This document shows, in pieces, positions 9,893-22,524 of a DNA stretch of 64,000 bases (positions are counted from its first letter, which is position 1; each line of letters starts with the position of its first letter). This DNA comes from Prorocentrum cordatum (lineage: Eukaryota > Sar > Dinophyceae > Prorocentrales > Prorocentraceae). The notes under the pieces were generated by a model, which made no database searches, was not told the DNA's origin, and worked only from the letters and a program-made list of their open reading frames with translations. The stretch covers positions 427,322 to 491,321 of the forward strand of contig CAUYUJ010018471.1 of the NCBI GenBank assembly GCA_963575745.1. The letters run 5' to 3'. Both the position numbers and the translations under genes were made by a program.

Positions 9893-12800
9893 CTGCGTCC
9901 TGCTGGGAGGGAGCCCTGACGTCTCGGGCGCGGCCCGGCTGAAGATGAGCCCGAATGTGTGCCCGAGCGTGGCCGAAAGCTGTGCAGAACATGCGGCCGA
10001 GTGCCCGAGTGTGGCCAAATCTGTTGGCGCGAGACCAACAGAGTGTCCACCTTCACAGTTCTGGGATCGCCTCCAATCAACCTTTAATGGCAGACACCTG
10101 TTCGGCTGCCAGTGAGGGGCTGGGCGCCGCCGCGGCATCCTCGCGTGTCGTGACGTGCACGCGGCGGCAGGTGTTTGCTGCCAGTTCTCGGCCCCCGATG
10201 GGGGGGGCCCGCGAGGCCCCAGGGATCCGTCACGAAACGACCCGGGCTGGAATGAAGGGGCCCTGGGACACACAAATAAATACACACAAATAGAAGGATC
10301 CCCTATATTTTCCTATATCTTCTTGGCTTTGGTCTTCCCCCCCCCCCCCCACTTCCCATATTTTCCCATATTACCCCTGGGAGTGGACGATTATTTGTGT
10401 CCGTGTGTGTTTTCCCCCTCCTGATGGAAAGACGGTCCCCTGGATGGGACGCACATGGACATACTAATACTATATGTCCTCCTTGGAGGCGCGCGTCCGA
10501 CCCGAACATATAGTATACCCATCTTGTAGTATATCGTTTCCCGAGCGGTGTGGCCAGAAAGCGCCCGCCACGACGCATGTACTATAAGATTTCTCGGTGC
10601 GCGCGTCGCCCCTGGGGGGGCGACGCACATATAGTAGAAGTATGTTGGGGTGTTGCCGACTGGAAGCGGTCCAGACCCCTCTGGGGAGCCACGCCGCAGC
10701 CTCGACGTCGGGGCGCCCGGAAGGGGCGCCGGCAACACCAGGAGCACGGCGAGGGGGCACAGGGGAGAGCTGCGGCGACCCGCTCGAGGCACCCACGCCT
10801 CCCCTAGCCTCGGGGGGGGGGGGGAAGGCCCTCGTTGGCGCCCTTGGCCCGTCTCGGGGCGGTCTTGGAGGACCTCTGGGGCCATCCCGGAGCGTTGATC
10901 ACCGACAGGGCGAGAAGCATCATGGTCTCGGCGGCTCCCTGGGCCGTCTCGGAGCCCTTTCTGGGACTCCGCGGGCCTGCGAGATGGCCCTCGCGGGCCG
11001 GCAGCGCCGCTCTTCCCACGCCTCCGGTCCTGCGGGCTGGCAAACGGGACGGCGTGGCTGCAGTGCTTCTGCGTCAGCCCCTCCCCGGCCAGTCACAGCA
11101 GCGAGGAGCCGCGCTCCTCCCCCCCCCCCCTGGGGGACTCCGTCGCCAAGACAGTCTCTCGAGAGGGGTGTCGAATCCGACGGGGCCCCCCGGGGGGGTC
11201 ATAGGATAAGAAAAACAAATGAACTCTCGGAGGTCCGCGCGGATTTCGCGGATCGGCGCTGGACCTTGCTTGGCACATGGATCGCGCCAAGGGGCTCCAG
11301 CGCCGATCCAAGACATCCGCGCGGACCTCCACGGTCCATGCGTATGCAGGTCTTTCTTCGTCGAGGTACGGTTAGCGTTGCAGAGATGGCGTGCAACATC
11401 GATATCCGACAGGCACGCTATCCCTTGTGAGGCGATCCCCCGCGAGGGCCCTTTCTGCGCACTATCCCCCCGCCAGGGCTTCTTCGGTGCACGCTGTCTC
11501 CAAGGTTTACCAGCCTCGAACGTATCCCTATCCCTAAGATTGACACGCCAAAAGGCGATGACAATCTTAGGGATTCGCCCTCAAAAAATAAGGGAATCCC
11601 TAAGATTGGTATCGTGATGAGGAGGTGCCCAGCATAGGGATAGGGATATGTTCCAGGCTGGTAAAAGGTGGGGATAGCGTGTAATGAGCGGGCCACTGGC
11701 GCCGCATCGCACGCGCTCTCTCCGAGGCCAACCGATGAGGGCCGGAGCTGCCCCGAGCTGTGGCTGGCCCGCCTCCATGGTGATCAGGTCCCCGTCGCCC
11801 AGGTCCACCTCCACGACGCCCTGTCGCACGTCGGGGGCACCGCTCGGCAGCTTCTGGGCGAGCCAGAACTCCCGGGTGCCGCCGAGGCTCAGGGAAACGA
11901 TTGGGAGGAAGAAAAACCGGCACAAACATAACATTTCGGAGGCCCGACCAGATTTCTTGGATCGGCGCTGGACCCCCCGGCGGCGCCTCCGGCGCCGCCC
12001 CTGGCAAGCTCCACGCGCCAGAGAAGGGGGTCCCGCGCCGACCCGAGAAAACCGCGTGGACCTCCGCATGCTTCTGCTCTGTGCCGTGCTCCCTTCCTCG
12101 AGATGGGGCAGTCGTGGGTGGCCCCCTGGAAGAGGAGCTCGTCGTCGGCGTGCCAACCAACCCCCTGGGCAGGGAAGGGAGAAGGAGGAGGAGGAGGAGG
12201 AGGAGGAGGAGGAAAACGAGGAGGAGGAGAAAGGAGGAGGAGGAGGAGTAGGAGGAAGAGGAGGAAGAGGAGGAAGCGAAGGAAGAGAACGAGGAGGAGG
12301 AGGAGGAGGGGGAGGAGGAGGAAAGGGAGGAGGAGGAGGACGAGGGGAGACAGATAGAGAAACGCCTGGGCCGGCGCGGGGCTCCGGGGGAGTTGCTCGA
12401 GCGACGCTGGGGCCTCCTCCTCCTCCCTCCTCCCTCCCTCCTCTCCTCCCTCCCTCCCTCCTCCTCCTCCTCCTCCTCCTCTCTCCTCCTCCTCCTCCTC
12501 CTCTCCTCCTCCTCCTCCTCCTCCCTCCTCCTCCTCCTCCTCCTCCTCCTCCTCCTCCCCTCCTCCTCCTCCTCCTCCTCTCCCTCCTTCCTCCTCCTTC
12601 CCTCCTCCTCCTCCTCCTCCTCCTCCTCCTCCTCCTCCTCCTCTTCCTCCTCCTCCTCCTCCTCCTCCTCCTCCTCCTCCTCCTCCTCCTCCTCCTCCCC
12701 CTCCTCCATTCGGAGGTGGAGCCGCTGCCCTGGGGCCGCAGTCCATAAGGGTCGGTGCTCGGGCCTCCGGGGGCCTCGGCTGGCCCGAACGCCAGCCAAG

Positions 12801-15800
12801 GCTGTTCGGGTCTGGCAGGGGAAGGTCGGGAGGCAATTCCTGGGAGGTCTTCGCCAGAACGAGGGCTGCTCAGACCGATTGGAGGGCCCCCGGGCCAGAT
12901 TCAGCCCGGGGTGAAGCAATATGATCGGCTGCACGTAAGAGTGACCCTGGGTAAGAGTGACCTTTGGTGCGCGGCAAAACGGGGGACGCAGGGTGGCCAA
13001 ACCTGGGCGCGCAAGCCGCTGCTACCGCTTCGCGCTCAGCGATCTGGGGATCTCCTTGGGCCCGCACCAAAGGTCACTCCGGCGAAAGGTAACTCTTACG
13101 TGCAGTCGATATTAAGCGGGATCAGACCAGATTTGGGCAGCTTTCGACCAGGGATGTACCAGCACCAACATAAGCTTTCGGAGGTCCGCGCGGATTTTGG
13201 ACGGATCGGCGCTGGACCCCCCTCACAGGGGCGCGAACCGCGCTAGGCTTAAGTCAGGCGTGTCCTCCTACAGGGGGATTTTGGGCGAAAAGTAAAAAAA
13301 TAAAAAAAACACCCCCAATGGGCAAAAATACTAAAAAAAATCGTCCCCATACTAATTCTTTGACTATTTTGATTATTTTCCCTGTAGAGGGACAGGCACG
13401 ACTTAACGCTAGGCGTGCCGCCAGGGGGACCAGCGCCGATCCGAGAAGTCCGCGCAGACCTCCAGAAGCCAACGCGTCTACCCCGTGCTTCCCGCTGACG
13501 GGGCCGGCCGCGCCTGCACACCCAGGTCGGAAGTCTTCCGCCTTCGCGTGGCCCCTCCTAGGGGGCCACATGCGAACCCTACCCCACCCTCCCCCTCAGA
13601 AATCGTAGGGGGTAGGGGTAGGGTTCGCATGTGGCCACCTACCTCCTCCTCCCTCCTCCGCGGCCGCCCTGTCCGTCTTGTTCCCCTCTCCCACACGCTG
13701 GGCAATTCGCTCCTCGGTGCCCCCGTTTGGCTCTGTCGCTGGTTGGCGGCGCGCACAAGGGGGTGGAGGGAGGGGGAGGGCTTCTTAGAGGTAGGCTGCT
13801 TCTTAGAAGGCACCGACCTTACATCTATAGATCAGGCCCGCGCCTCCTAAGAAGCAAGGGTGTTTCTAAGAAGCCCTCCCCCCTCCCCCCACCCCCTTCT
13901 GCGCGTGGCTGAGCTGGTGCAGCCATTCTGCCTCGCCGCCGGCGAAAAAAAAGTGCTTACGTTGGGTCGGGCCTGTCCCCCTACAGGGGAACTTTGGGCG
14001 AAAACTTCAACAACAAATCAAAATACCCCCCAAACACAATACCACCAAAATGCCTCAAAATAGTCAAAAAATAGTCCCCAGGCTATTTTTGGACAATTTT
14101 TGAAAATTCCCCCTGTAGAGGGACAGGCCCGACTTATCGGCTATACGCAGGAGTGACCCTGGGTAAGAGTGACCTTTGGTGGGCGGCTTTGCGGGGGGCC
14201 GCGGGGAGGCCAAATCCAGGCGCGCTAGCTGCTGCTACCGCTTCGTTTTCAGCCATCTGAGGGCCCATACGTTAGGTTGGGCACGTCCCCCTACAAGGGG
14301 GACTTGGGGCGAAAAATATGAAAAATTACCCCCAAAAATACCCCCGAAATGATCAAAAAATAGTCCCCGGACTATTTTTTGACAATTCCTAGACATTCCC
14401 CCTGTAATGATAGGGACGGGCCCGCCTTATACTCAGCGCTCACGCCCACAGGCGGCCCCCCGACGGCCCCGGCCCGGGCCGCTCCCGGCCTCTCCCGGGA
14501 GGTGCGCTCGGGCGCCGGGATCTCCCTTAGGCGGCGCCGGCCGTGGCGCCGATGGGGCGGGCCGCCCCGCCATTCGCGGGCCCCGGAAACGGCAGGGCCG
14601 CTTCTGTGGCCCAATTCCCATATTTCCCTATCTTTTCTTTGGAATCGACGATGAACTTTGTCTGTGTGTTTTTCCCCTCCTGACTAAGGCATGCTCTTCT
14701 TCTCCGAAGAGTGGACTCCTCGGCGCGACTCCGCGGAGACGCGCGGCCGCACGGCTGCGCTCCGTGCCGGGGCAGCCGGGGAGGACCGCCCCGCAGCCGC
14801 GGGGTCGCGGTCCAGGGGCGCGGCACGCGAGGCCGCCGACAACAGGAGGGCAAAAAGACCTGCCTCGCTTTTGACCATCCTAGCTTCCAAGAGATACCGA
14901 GCGATGCCAAGCTACGGCCTGTACTGGCCAGGCCGCTTGACGAGGAGGCGCGTGGTATGACTTGAATTTTGCCTGGGAGCGAAAAAGCAGGGTAGGTGAT
15001 TCACGTTCTGAATTGCCGTTTTGGTTTTTGCCGGTTCCGCCGCCGTTTTTTGTACCGGTTCCGTCGCCGTTCTCTTACCGGTTCCCGCTCCGGGTCCCTT
15101 CCTGGAGCCATTTCTGTTGCCGTTTCCGGTCGCCGTTGTTTTGCCGGGTCCATTTTCTCAAGGGCCACTTTTTCGGAAACGGTGAAGAAACGGCCCTGCC
15201 GTTTCTGGGGCCCACGAAGGCCCGCCAGGTCTCGTCGAGGAGACCATGTGAAGCAGGGCTGGACCTAAACGGTGTTTTTGGTGATTTCGTGGGCCGTTTT
15301 CGCTTCGACTTCGTCTTGCGGTAGAGGCGGGATCGAGGCAGGAGCGAGGGAAGCCGAAAACAACACGAAAACGAAAAACACCGTTTAGGTTCAGCCCTGA
15401 TGTGGAGGCTCCCCGCGGCGCAGGCAGAGACGGAAGGCGTGAAACTTCGTGGGCCCTGGAAACGACAAGGTCGTTTTTTCATCGGTTCCGTTTTGCCTGT
15501 TTTTGCAAATTTCGACGCCGGTTTCTCACCAGCTCCGTCGCCGCTTTTGTTACCGCTTCCGGCTCCGGCCCCTCTCCCAGCTAGAGCCGTTGTTTGCCGT
15601 TTCCGGTCGCCGTTTTTGGGCCGTTTCCATTTTGAAGAAACACTTTTCAGAAACAGTGAAAAAACGGCCATGCCGTTTCTGGGGCCCACTAGGGTGTGAG
15701 ACAGTGCGGCGAAAAAAAACGCGCACGGGAGAGAATATCCGTCCTGCGGATCATCGATCTTGGATCGGCGGCGAGCGAGGGGAGGAAGCGAGAAGGAGCT

Positions 15801-18537
15801 TCTCGGAAGGCGGCGGGGCTTCTCAGAAGCCCTCACGCCCTGCTGAGAAGTTTTCTGCGTCTTCGGGGAAGGCTTAGGACAACTTCTCAGCAGTCCAGGG
15901 AACGCCCGAGCCTTCTGAAAGGGCCCTGTCCTTCTCACTCCCTGCCATCGCTCGCCGCCGCTTGGAACGGCCCGGAAGGGCCGCCAGAAAGGCCCCTCAG
16001 AAGCCAGGAGGGTGCGCGAGAGGCCCAGCCACCCCTCGGCCTCCCATGAGAAATCGTCCACCTCCTCGGCGCGGGCCGGGCCCCCTCCGCGATCCCCCGC
16101 CCCCCCGTGCGCGCCGCCAGGCTGACTGGGGCGCCCCCACCGCCGCCAGTAGTACCTCCGGAGCCGTGAAGCACGCCGTCCACGCGACGTCGAGAACATG
16201 CATCGTCCAACCGCTGCCAAAGGAACCGCTCCTGGCTGCGGATGTAACAACCATCGGATGTGCAATCAGGGTGCTCTTGCCGCAAGGGAGAACTTGCGCA
16301 TCTGTCCATCAACGCCGCGGCCGACCTGGGCGTCGGACGCAGGCCGGTCGACAACTCAGCGCCACCACCACCACTGCGCCATGCATCCGGAAGGACGCGT
16401 GGGCGGAAGAGCACGCGATTGGCGGCTCTTCGGTAAAGTCGAGCGAGCTTGCGGAGCCCCCCACGACTGCGAAGCAGGCAGCAGCGCGCACCACGACTGT
16501 GAGGTAGAACATGCAGTGCAACAGGACTGCGACCCAGACATGCGATGTCCTGATTGTTTCAGGACGGCGTTCCTAGAAGTCCCGACCCTTTCCCCGGGAC
16601 CGGTTTTTCATTCTGAATCGTTTTTAAACGGTCCTGGGGCCTGGCGAGGGCCCCCCGGGGCCGAAAATAACGAAACACCTCCCGTCCTGATTTTTTTACC
16701 AACGCCATCATGTCTGGGGATGCATCGGTAGATGTCCCCCCTCTGGCGACTCTCTGGCTCCCGCCTGTTTGGAGTCCCGAGACAGTGCGGTGACAGACCG
16801 TGCGGTGACCTCGGAACCCTAAGGGACCTCACCGCACGGTCCGTCACCGCACGGTTTTGGGACCCCCGAGGCCCCTGTCGCCCGAGACATCCTCGGAGAA
16901 GGCCTCGAGTCCCAAAACCGTGCGGTGACCCCGAATCCCCACCGACTCATCGCACGGCGTGGTCACCACCCCGTTTGGGGGCCCCCGAGCCTGGGACCCG
17001 TCCTCGTAGAGGTTCAGGTTAGCGCAGTCTGGCCAGGCCTCTGGCGGCAGCCCGGGGAAGGCCGCGCCGAACACGCAGGCGAAGAGCTGCTCCATCACCT
17101 CGAGGGGGCAACGTCGGGAGGCGACACGCTCAGGGAGGGGGGGAGAAAGAGATACAGAGAGAAGGAGAGAGAAGGAGAGAGAAGAGGAGGAGAGAGAAGA
17201 GAAGGAGAGAGAAGAGAAGGAGAGAGAATAGAGAGAGAGAGAAGATAGAGAGAGAGAGAGAGAGAAACCACAGAAAACTAGCCAGAGCAAGAATTGGCAG
17301 CAACTGCGCGGGGGGGGGCATGTATGGGTGATCGACGTCGCCCCTGTTCGCAGGAGACGACCGCCGGGAAGCACGCGAGTGTGGGGCTGAGGGGGGAAGA
17401 TTTGAGGGGGACTGGCTCAGGGGGAAAGCCAACAGCTGGCGTCGGCGACACCTCGCCGACAGCTCGGCGAGAACGGCCCCCGATACAGCGAACCCGCACG
17501 TTCCTGGGCGGGCGAGGGCCTGTCGGGCCCCTCTCGGCGATGCATGGGCGAGTGGGGGTTGCTGCGCCCCTCTCGGGTCGGGCGAAAGGGGGAGATAGCA
17601 AAAAGGGGGGTTTGAGAGTCAGCTCACGCAGCGGATTTCCCCGGCGCCTCCCAGCGCCTGAGGCGGCTATGTATTGAGGAATGGGCCCCTCGGTGGGGCC
17701 GAAACCAGCTGCATGCAGCAAATTTCGTAAGGCCCCCTTTCCCAATCCCCCCCCTTTCGTCCGGCCCGACCCTCCTGGGCCTATCCTCTGGTGGCTTTCG
17801 GTCCATGACTTGGGCACCCCCTGGGCGTTCGCGACGATCTGGGCACCCCTCGAACGCCCTCAGCGAGGCGCCGCCGCCAGAAGGCATCCCGAGGCTGGAA
17901 AACCACCGATCACCCGATCACGAAAAAGCCCGGAAACCTCCAGCCTCCCCAGACCCCCGACGTCATGATTTGTTCCCTAACGCCGACCCTCAGAGGTCTC
18001 GACCCATTCCCCGGGACCGGCTTCTCGTCCTGATCCTTTTTGTTGACGGCCCCGAGGGCCGGCAAGGGCCTCCAGAGGCCAAAGATATGGACAAACCTCC
18101 CGCCATGATTTCTGACGTGTCCGAGGGGATCTGGGACCTGAGCCTATCAGGAGGAGGAGGAGGAGGAGGAGGAGGAGGAAGAGGAGGAGGAGGAGGAGGA
18201 GGATGGAATGAGGAGGAGGAGGAGGAGGAGGAGGAGGAGGAGGAAAGGAGGAGGAGGAGGAGGAAGGAGGTGAGCAGGAGAACGAGGAGGAGGCGGAGGA
18301 GGAGGAGGAGGAGCAGGAGAACGAGAGGAGGAGGAGGAGGAGGAGGAGGAGGAGGAGGAGAACGAGAGGAGCAGGAGGAAAGGAGGAGGAGGAGGAGGAG
18401 GAGGAGGAGGAGGGGGAGGGAGGAGGAGGAGGGAGGGGAGGAGGAGGAGGAGGAGGGGAGGAGGAGGAGGAGGAGGAGGAGGAGGAGGAGGAGGAGGGAG
18501 GAGGAGGAGGAGGAGGAGGAGGAGGAGGAGGAGGAGA

Positions 18538-18568
<31 letters not shown>

Positions 18569-19537
18569 AGCAGGAGGAGGAGGAGGAGGAGGAGGAGGAG
18601 AAGGGAGAGGAGGAGAAGGGAGGAGGAGGAGGGAGGAGGAGGATGAGGAGGAGGAGGAGGAGGAGGAGGAGGAGGAGGAGGAGGGAGAGGAGGAGCAGGA
18701 GAACGAGACGGAGGAGGAGAACGAGGAGGAGGAGGAGGAAGAGCAGCAGGAGGAGCAGGACGAAAGGAGGAGTGAAAGGAGGAGGAGGAGGAGGAGGAGG
18801 AGGAGGAGAACGAGGAGGAGGAGGAGGGCCCACCTCTCCTGCCACCCGTCCCCCCCCCTGGCGAATGCCCCCGGCGCCTGCCCGAAGGCGCCGCCCCGCA
18901 CCTCCCCGGCGCTCGGCACGCGGGCGCCCATGCCGTAGGTGTACTCGCACCGGCAGCGGCGGTCGCGGGTGTACCTCCCCGGCAGTGCCCCGAGGGGGGG
19001 GTCCTCGCGACTCTCTCGGGAGGGGGGGTCCTCGCGACTCTGGGGAGGAGTCGCCGGAGGGGGGTCCGCCCGATTCTCTGGAGGGGGGTCCTCCGTGGCC
19101 AAAATGGCTACGGAGGACCCCCCTCGGGCACTGGCGGGAGGGGGAGGACCCCCCTCGGGAGGCTCGGGCGTTGGCAGAACTGGGTTCGTGGAACCTGGTT
19201 TAGTGATTTATACCGGGGGCGCCCCCCCGTCCCATTTCCACTGACAACTGCCGTCACCCGAAAAACACCAGTTACGGCAAACCTGGTTTACCGAATCTGG
19301 CCAATTGAGGGGCCCCAGGGCCCTGCCACTAACCGGGTCCCCTTACCCGGGGTCCTGGATATACCCGAACCTCCCCGGCAGTGCCCGAGGGGGGGGGTCC
19401 TCGCGATTTTCTCGGGGGGGGCAGGTCGCCTCCCCCTCGAGGAAGCCCAGACCCCCGATGCGAGGCGGCGGTTCTTTTTATCCATTTCCACCGCCTGGGG
19501 ACCGACGTCCTGGTGCCCCAGCGGGCGGTGGATGTGG

Positions 19538-19581
<44 letters not shown>

Positions 19582-22482
19582 CGGCCCCCGGGGGCCCCAA
19601 TATGTCCATATCTGTCGAGGCTCCGAAAACTGACCCTCCAGGCGGTGGATGTGGATGAATTCCCGCCTCGGACCCGACGTCACGACTTCTTCGTAGCGTC
19701 GACCCCCAGAGCGACCGATTCCCCTGGACCGGTTGCTCGTCCTGGGTCGCTCTCGGACGGCCCCGGGGGTCGGCAAGGGCCTCCAGAAGCCACAAGTATG
19801 GAAAAGTCTCCAGACGTGACTTTTTCCTTACCCGAGTGGATCTGGGGGGGGGGCTCCTCCTCGAGGCAACGGGAGGCCAAAACCTTCTGTCCCGCTGATG
19901 CCCTATCCGCGACGAATCCGTGTCGAATCCGTGTCGGACTCGTCGAATCCTTGTCGAGTCCGGGGCGAAGCCGCGTCGAACACATGCCGAGGCAGCGCGT
20001 CGAGTCCGCATCGGCCCCGGGTCGGGCACAAGAAAAGACACCAGTTTGGAAGACAGGCGAGGTCCCCCGAAGATGCAACGCAAAGAGCCCACCCAGGCCA
20101 GGTGGCCTCCCCCGCCGGTGGAGCGGGGGCCCAGCGTCCGCCACGGGCGGCGGGGCCGGGCGGGCGGACTTTTTCGAATCCGTCCAGCAACCCGCGGGAC
20201 CCCCCAAGACGCCCAAACATGTCCAAAACCTCGTAGATGGTCGATGCTCCATCCTACTCATCCCCCTCCATCTTCCTCCCTCCTGCTCCTGCTCCTGCTC
20301 CTCCTCCTGCTCCTGCTCCTCCTCCTCCTCCTCCTCCTCCTCCTCCCTCCTCCTCCTCCTCCTCCTCCTCCTCCTCCTCCTCCTCCTCCTCCTCCTCCTC
20401 CTCCTCCTCCTCCTCCTCCTCCTCCTCCTCCTCCTCCTCCTCCTCCTCCTCATCGATTCGATTATTGCCTTCCAGCAGGTGGTGGTGGCCACGGGGTCCA
20501 AGCGAAACCAGCCATGGGGTGCGGGAGGGCCAAATTGAAGGGGCCCTGGGACACACAGATAAATACACACAAATAGAAAGATTCCCCATATTTTCTCATA
20601 TGTTCTAGGCTTTTGTCTTCCCCCCACTTCCCATAGTTTCCCATATTTTCCTCGGGATCGACGATTAATTGTGTCTGTGTGTTCCTTCCCCTCCTGACAG
20701 ATCTCGGAACGAGCGCCACGCACGCCAACACGGATTGCGGACCCGTGGACCTGGCGAGAAGCCAGTGCCGCGCCTGATCTTGGGCGCCGGAGCGCGACGA
20801 GTCTGCACGGATACGGAACATCCGTCGCCATACTGCACGCGCCGCGACGAGAGGTTGCGCTGGCTCGACGGATGTCTGGGCTCGAGGCTCGAGGAATATT
20901 TCTGGGGGGGGAGGGAAGGGGAGGGGGACGGTGCCTTGGGGGGAATATTTTTGGGGAATATGTTGGGGGGAATATTTTGGGCTCGAGGTTCGAGGAATAT
21001 TTTTGGGGGAGGGAAGGGGGAAGGGGACGGTGCAGGTGCGAGGGGAGGGGCGCAGTCGGGCCTCGTGGGCCCCCCTGGGCACCCCCCTTGTGGCCCGGAG
21101 GCGGGGCCCACTCTGAAGCTCCGGCTGGCCAGACTGCGCCCCCGGGAGAGGACTGTGGGCCGACCTGGAGCGGTGGAGGAGGTAGGAGCAAGGGACTGGC
21201 CATCGCTCGGACGTCCATTCCCTGTGCTTTTTTCGGTTTCGCGCGTGTTTTTTTTGCCAAATAATCAAGGATGCTCCTCGATGGTCCTCGCCGAAGAAAA
21301 AACGCACAGGTCCGAGCGATGCCAAGGGGAAAGCGGCACCACCCCCACCTGCGCGAAGAGCCAGGGGCGTCTTCCTGGTGCTGTGGCGCCCCCCCCTCCC
21401 TTCTCGAAGCATCCCGCTTCCCCGGCTCGGCGTGGGCCCACCTCGCTGGGGGTGGCAACCCGTGTGGTGGTGTCGATGGTTCTTGCTTTCGAGGAGGAGG
21501 GCCGGATCGAATCGGAACAAAACTGGGGCTCAACGTCGTCCAGCATGAGCCCGCCAGCCCGTTGGGCGACAGGTGGTCTAACGACATGTTTTCTTTCCTC
21601 TTCCAGAAACCCTCTTCGCCTTCGGAGAGGGGTTTATCCCTCCCCCTGCCCCCTCCCCTGGACCTAGACGGGGGGCTCGCGAGCAGCTGGAGCGCCCGAG
21701 ATGGCCCAAGATGGCTCCAAGAGGGCCTCAGAGAGCCCAAGATGGCCTCCAAGATCGCTCAGGATAGCCAAACGCGGTTCATGCAGAGGGCCACAAGACG
21801 AATCCAAGTGCTTATGGAAACCCTTCAGGACCTCCCCGAGAAGCCAAAGTCCTTCAAAAACCTACGGAAAATCAATGATTGTTGCCGTTTCGCCTCTTCG
21901 CTTCCGATGTGTGTTTGAGGCCTCAAGATGGCCCCACGACGGCCCGAGAGAGCTCCAAGAGGGGCCCAAAAGGCCCCCAAGACGGCCCCAAGAGCGCCGA
22001 AGATCGCTCCCAGAGGGCCTCAAGAGCGCCCCAAGAGGCGGTTTGGAGGGCTCTTGGGGGGACCTAAATAAATGATCCCCCCTTTCGATCGATGGCCTAC
22101 AAGATGGCCCCAAGCTGCTCTCCGAAGCTCCCAGGAGAGCGCCAAGAAAGCGCCAAGAGGGTCCCAAAAGAGCCCCAAGACTCCCCAAAAGAGACCCAAG
22201 AGGACCCCAGGACGGCCCCAAGAGGCCCCCGAGCGGCTTCAGAGAGCCCAAGATGACTTCCAAGATGGCTCAGGTAGCCGAAGCTGGCTCAAGATGGCTC
22301 CCAACATGCTCCAAACGGTCCCAAGACCGCTCCAAGAGCGCCCAAGAGCGCTTCAAGAGAGCCCCAAGAAGCGGTTTGCGGGCTCCTGAGGGGGGAGCTG
22401 AGTTGGGCCCCCCCCCATCCTGTCATCGATGGCCTCCAAGATGATCCCAAGAGGGTTCCAAGAGGGCCCCCAAAACTCCGAG

Positions 22483-22524
<42 letters not shown>

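Noticed and set aside
13241-13414. TTAA as a piggyBac-type target duplication of family B
   Set aside because: Several copies vary at these bases while perfect 8-bp duplications lie outside them, so TTAA is part of the element end.
17805-19102. Frames of 370 or more codons on both strands
   Set aside because: Both come from the GGA array; only the 73-bp AlkB exon at 18.9 kb is credible.
22271-22296. GTAGCC...TGGCTCAAG resembling the end of a spliced leader
   Set aside because: It lies in the CCAAGATGGCTC-type repeats of family J, where such words arise often, and the middle does not match.
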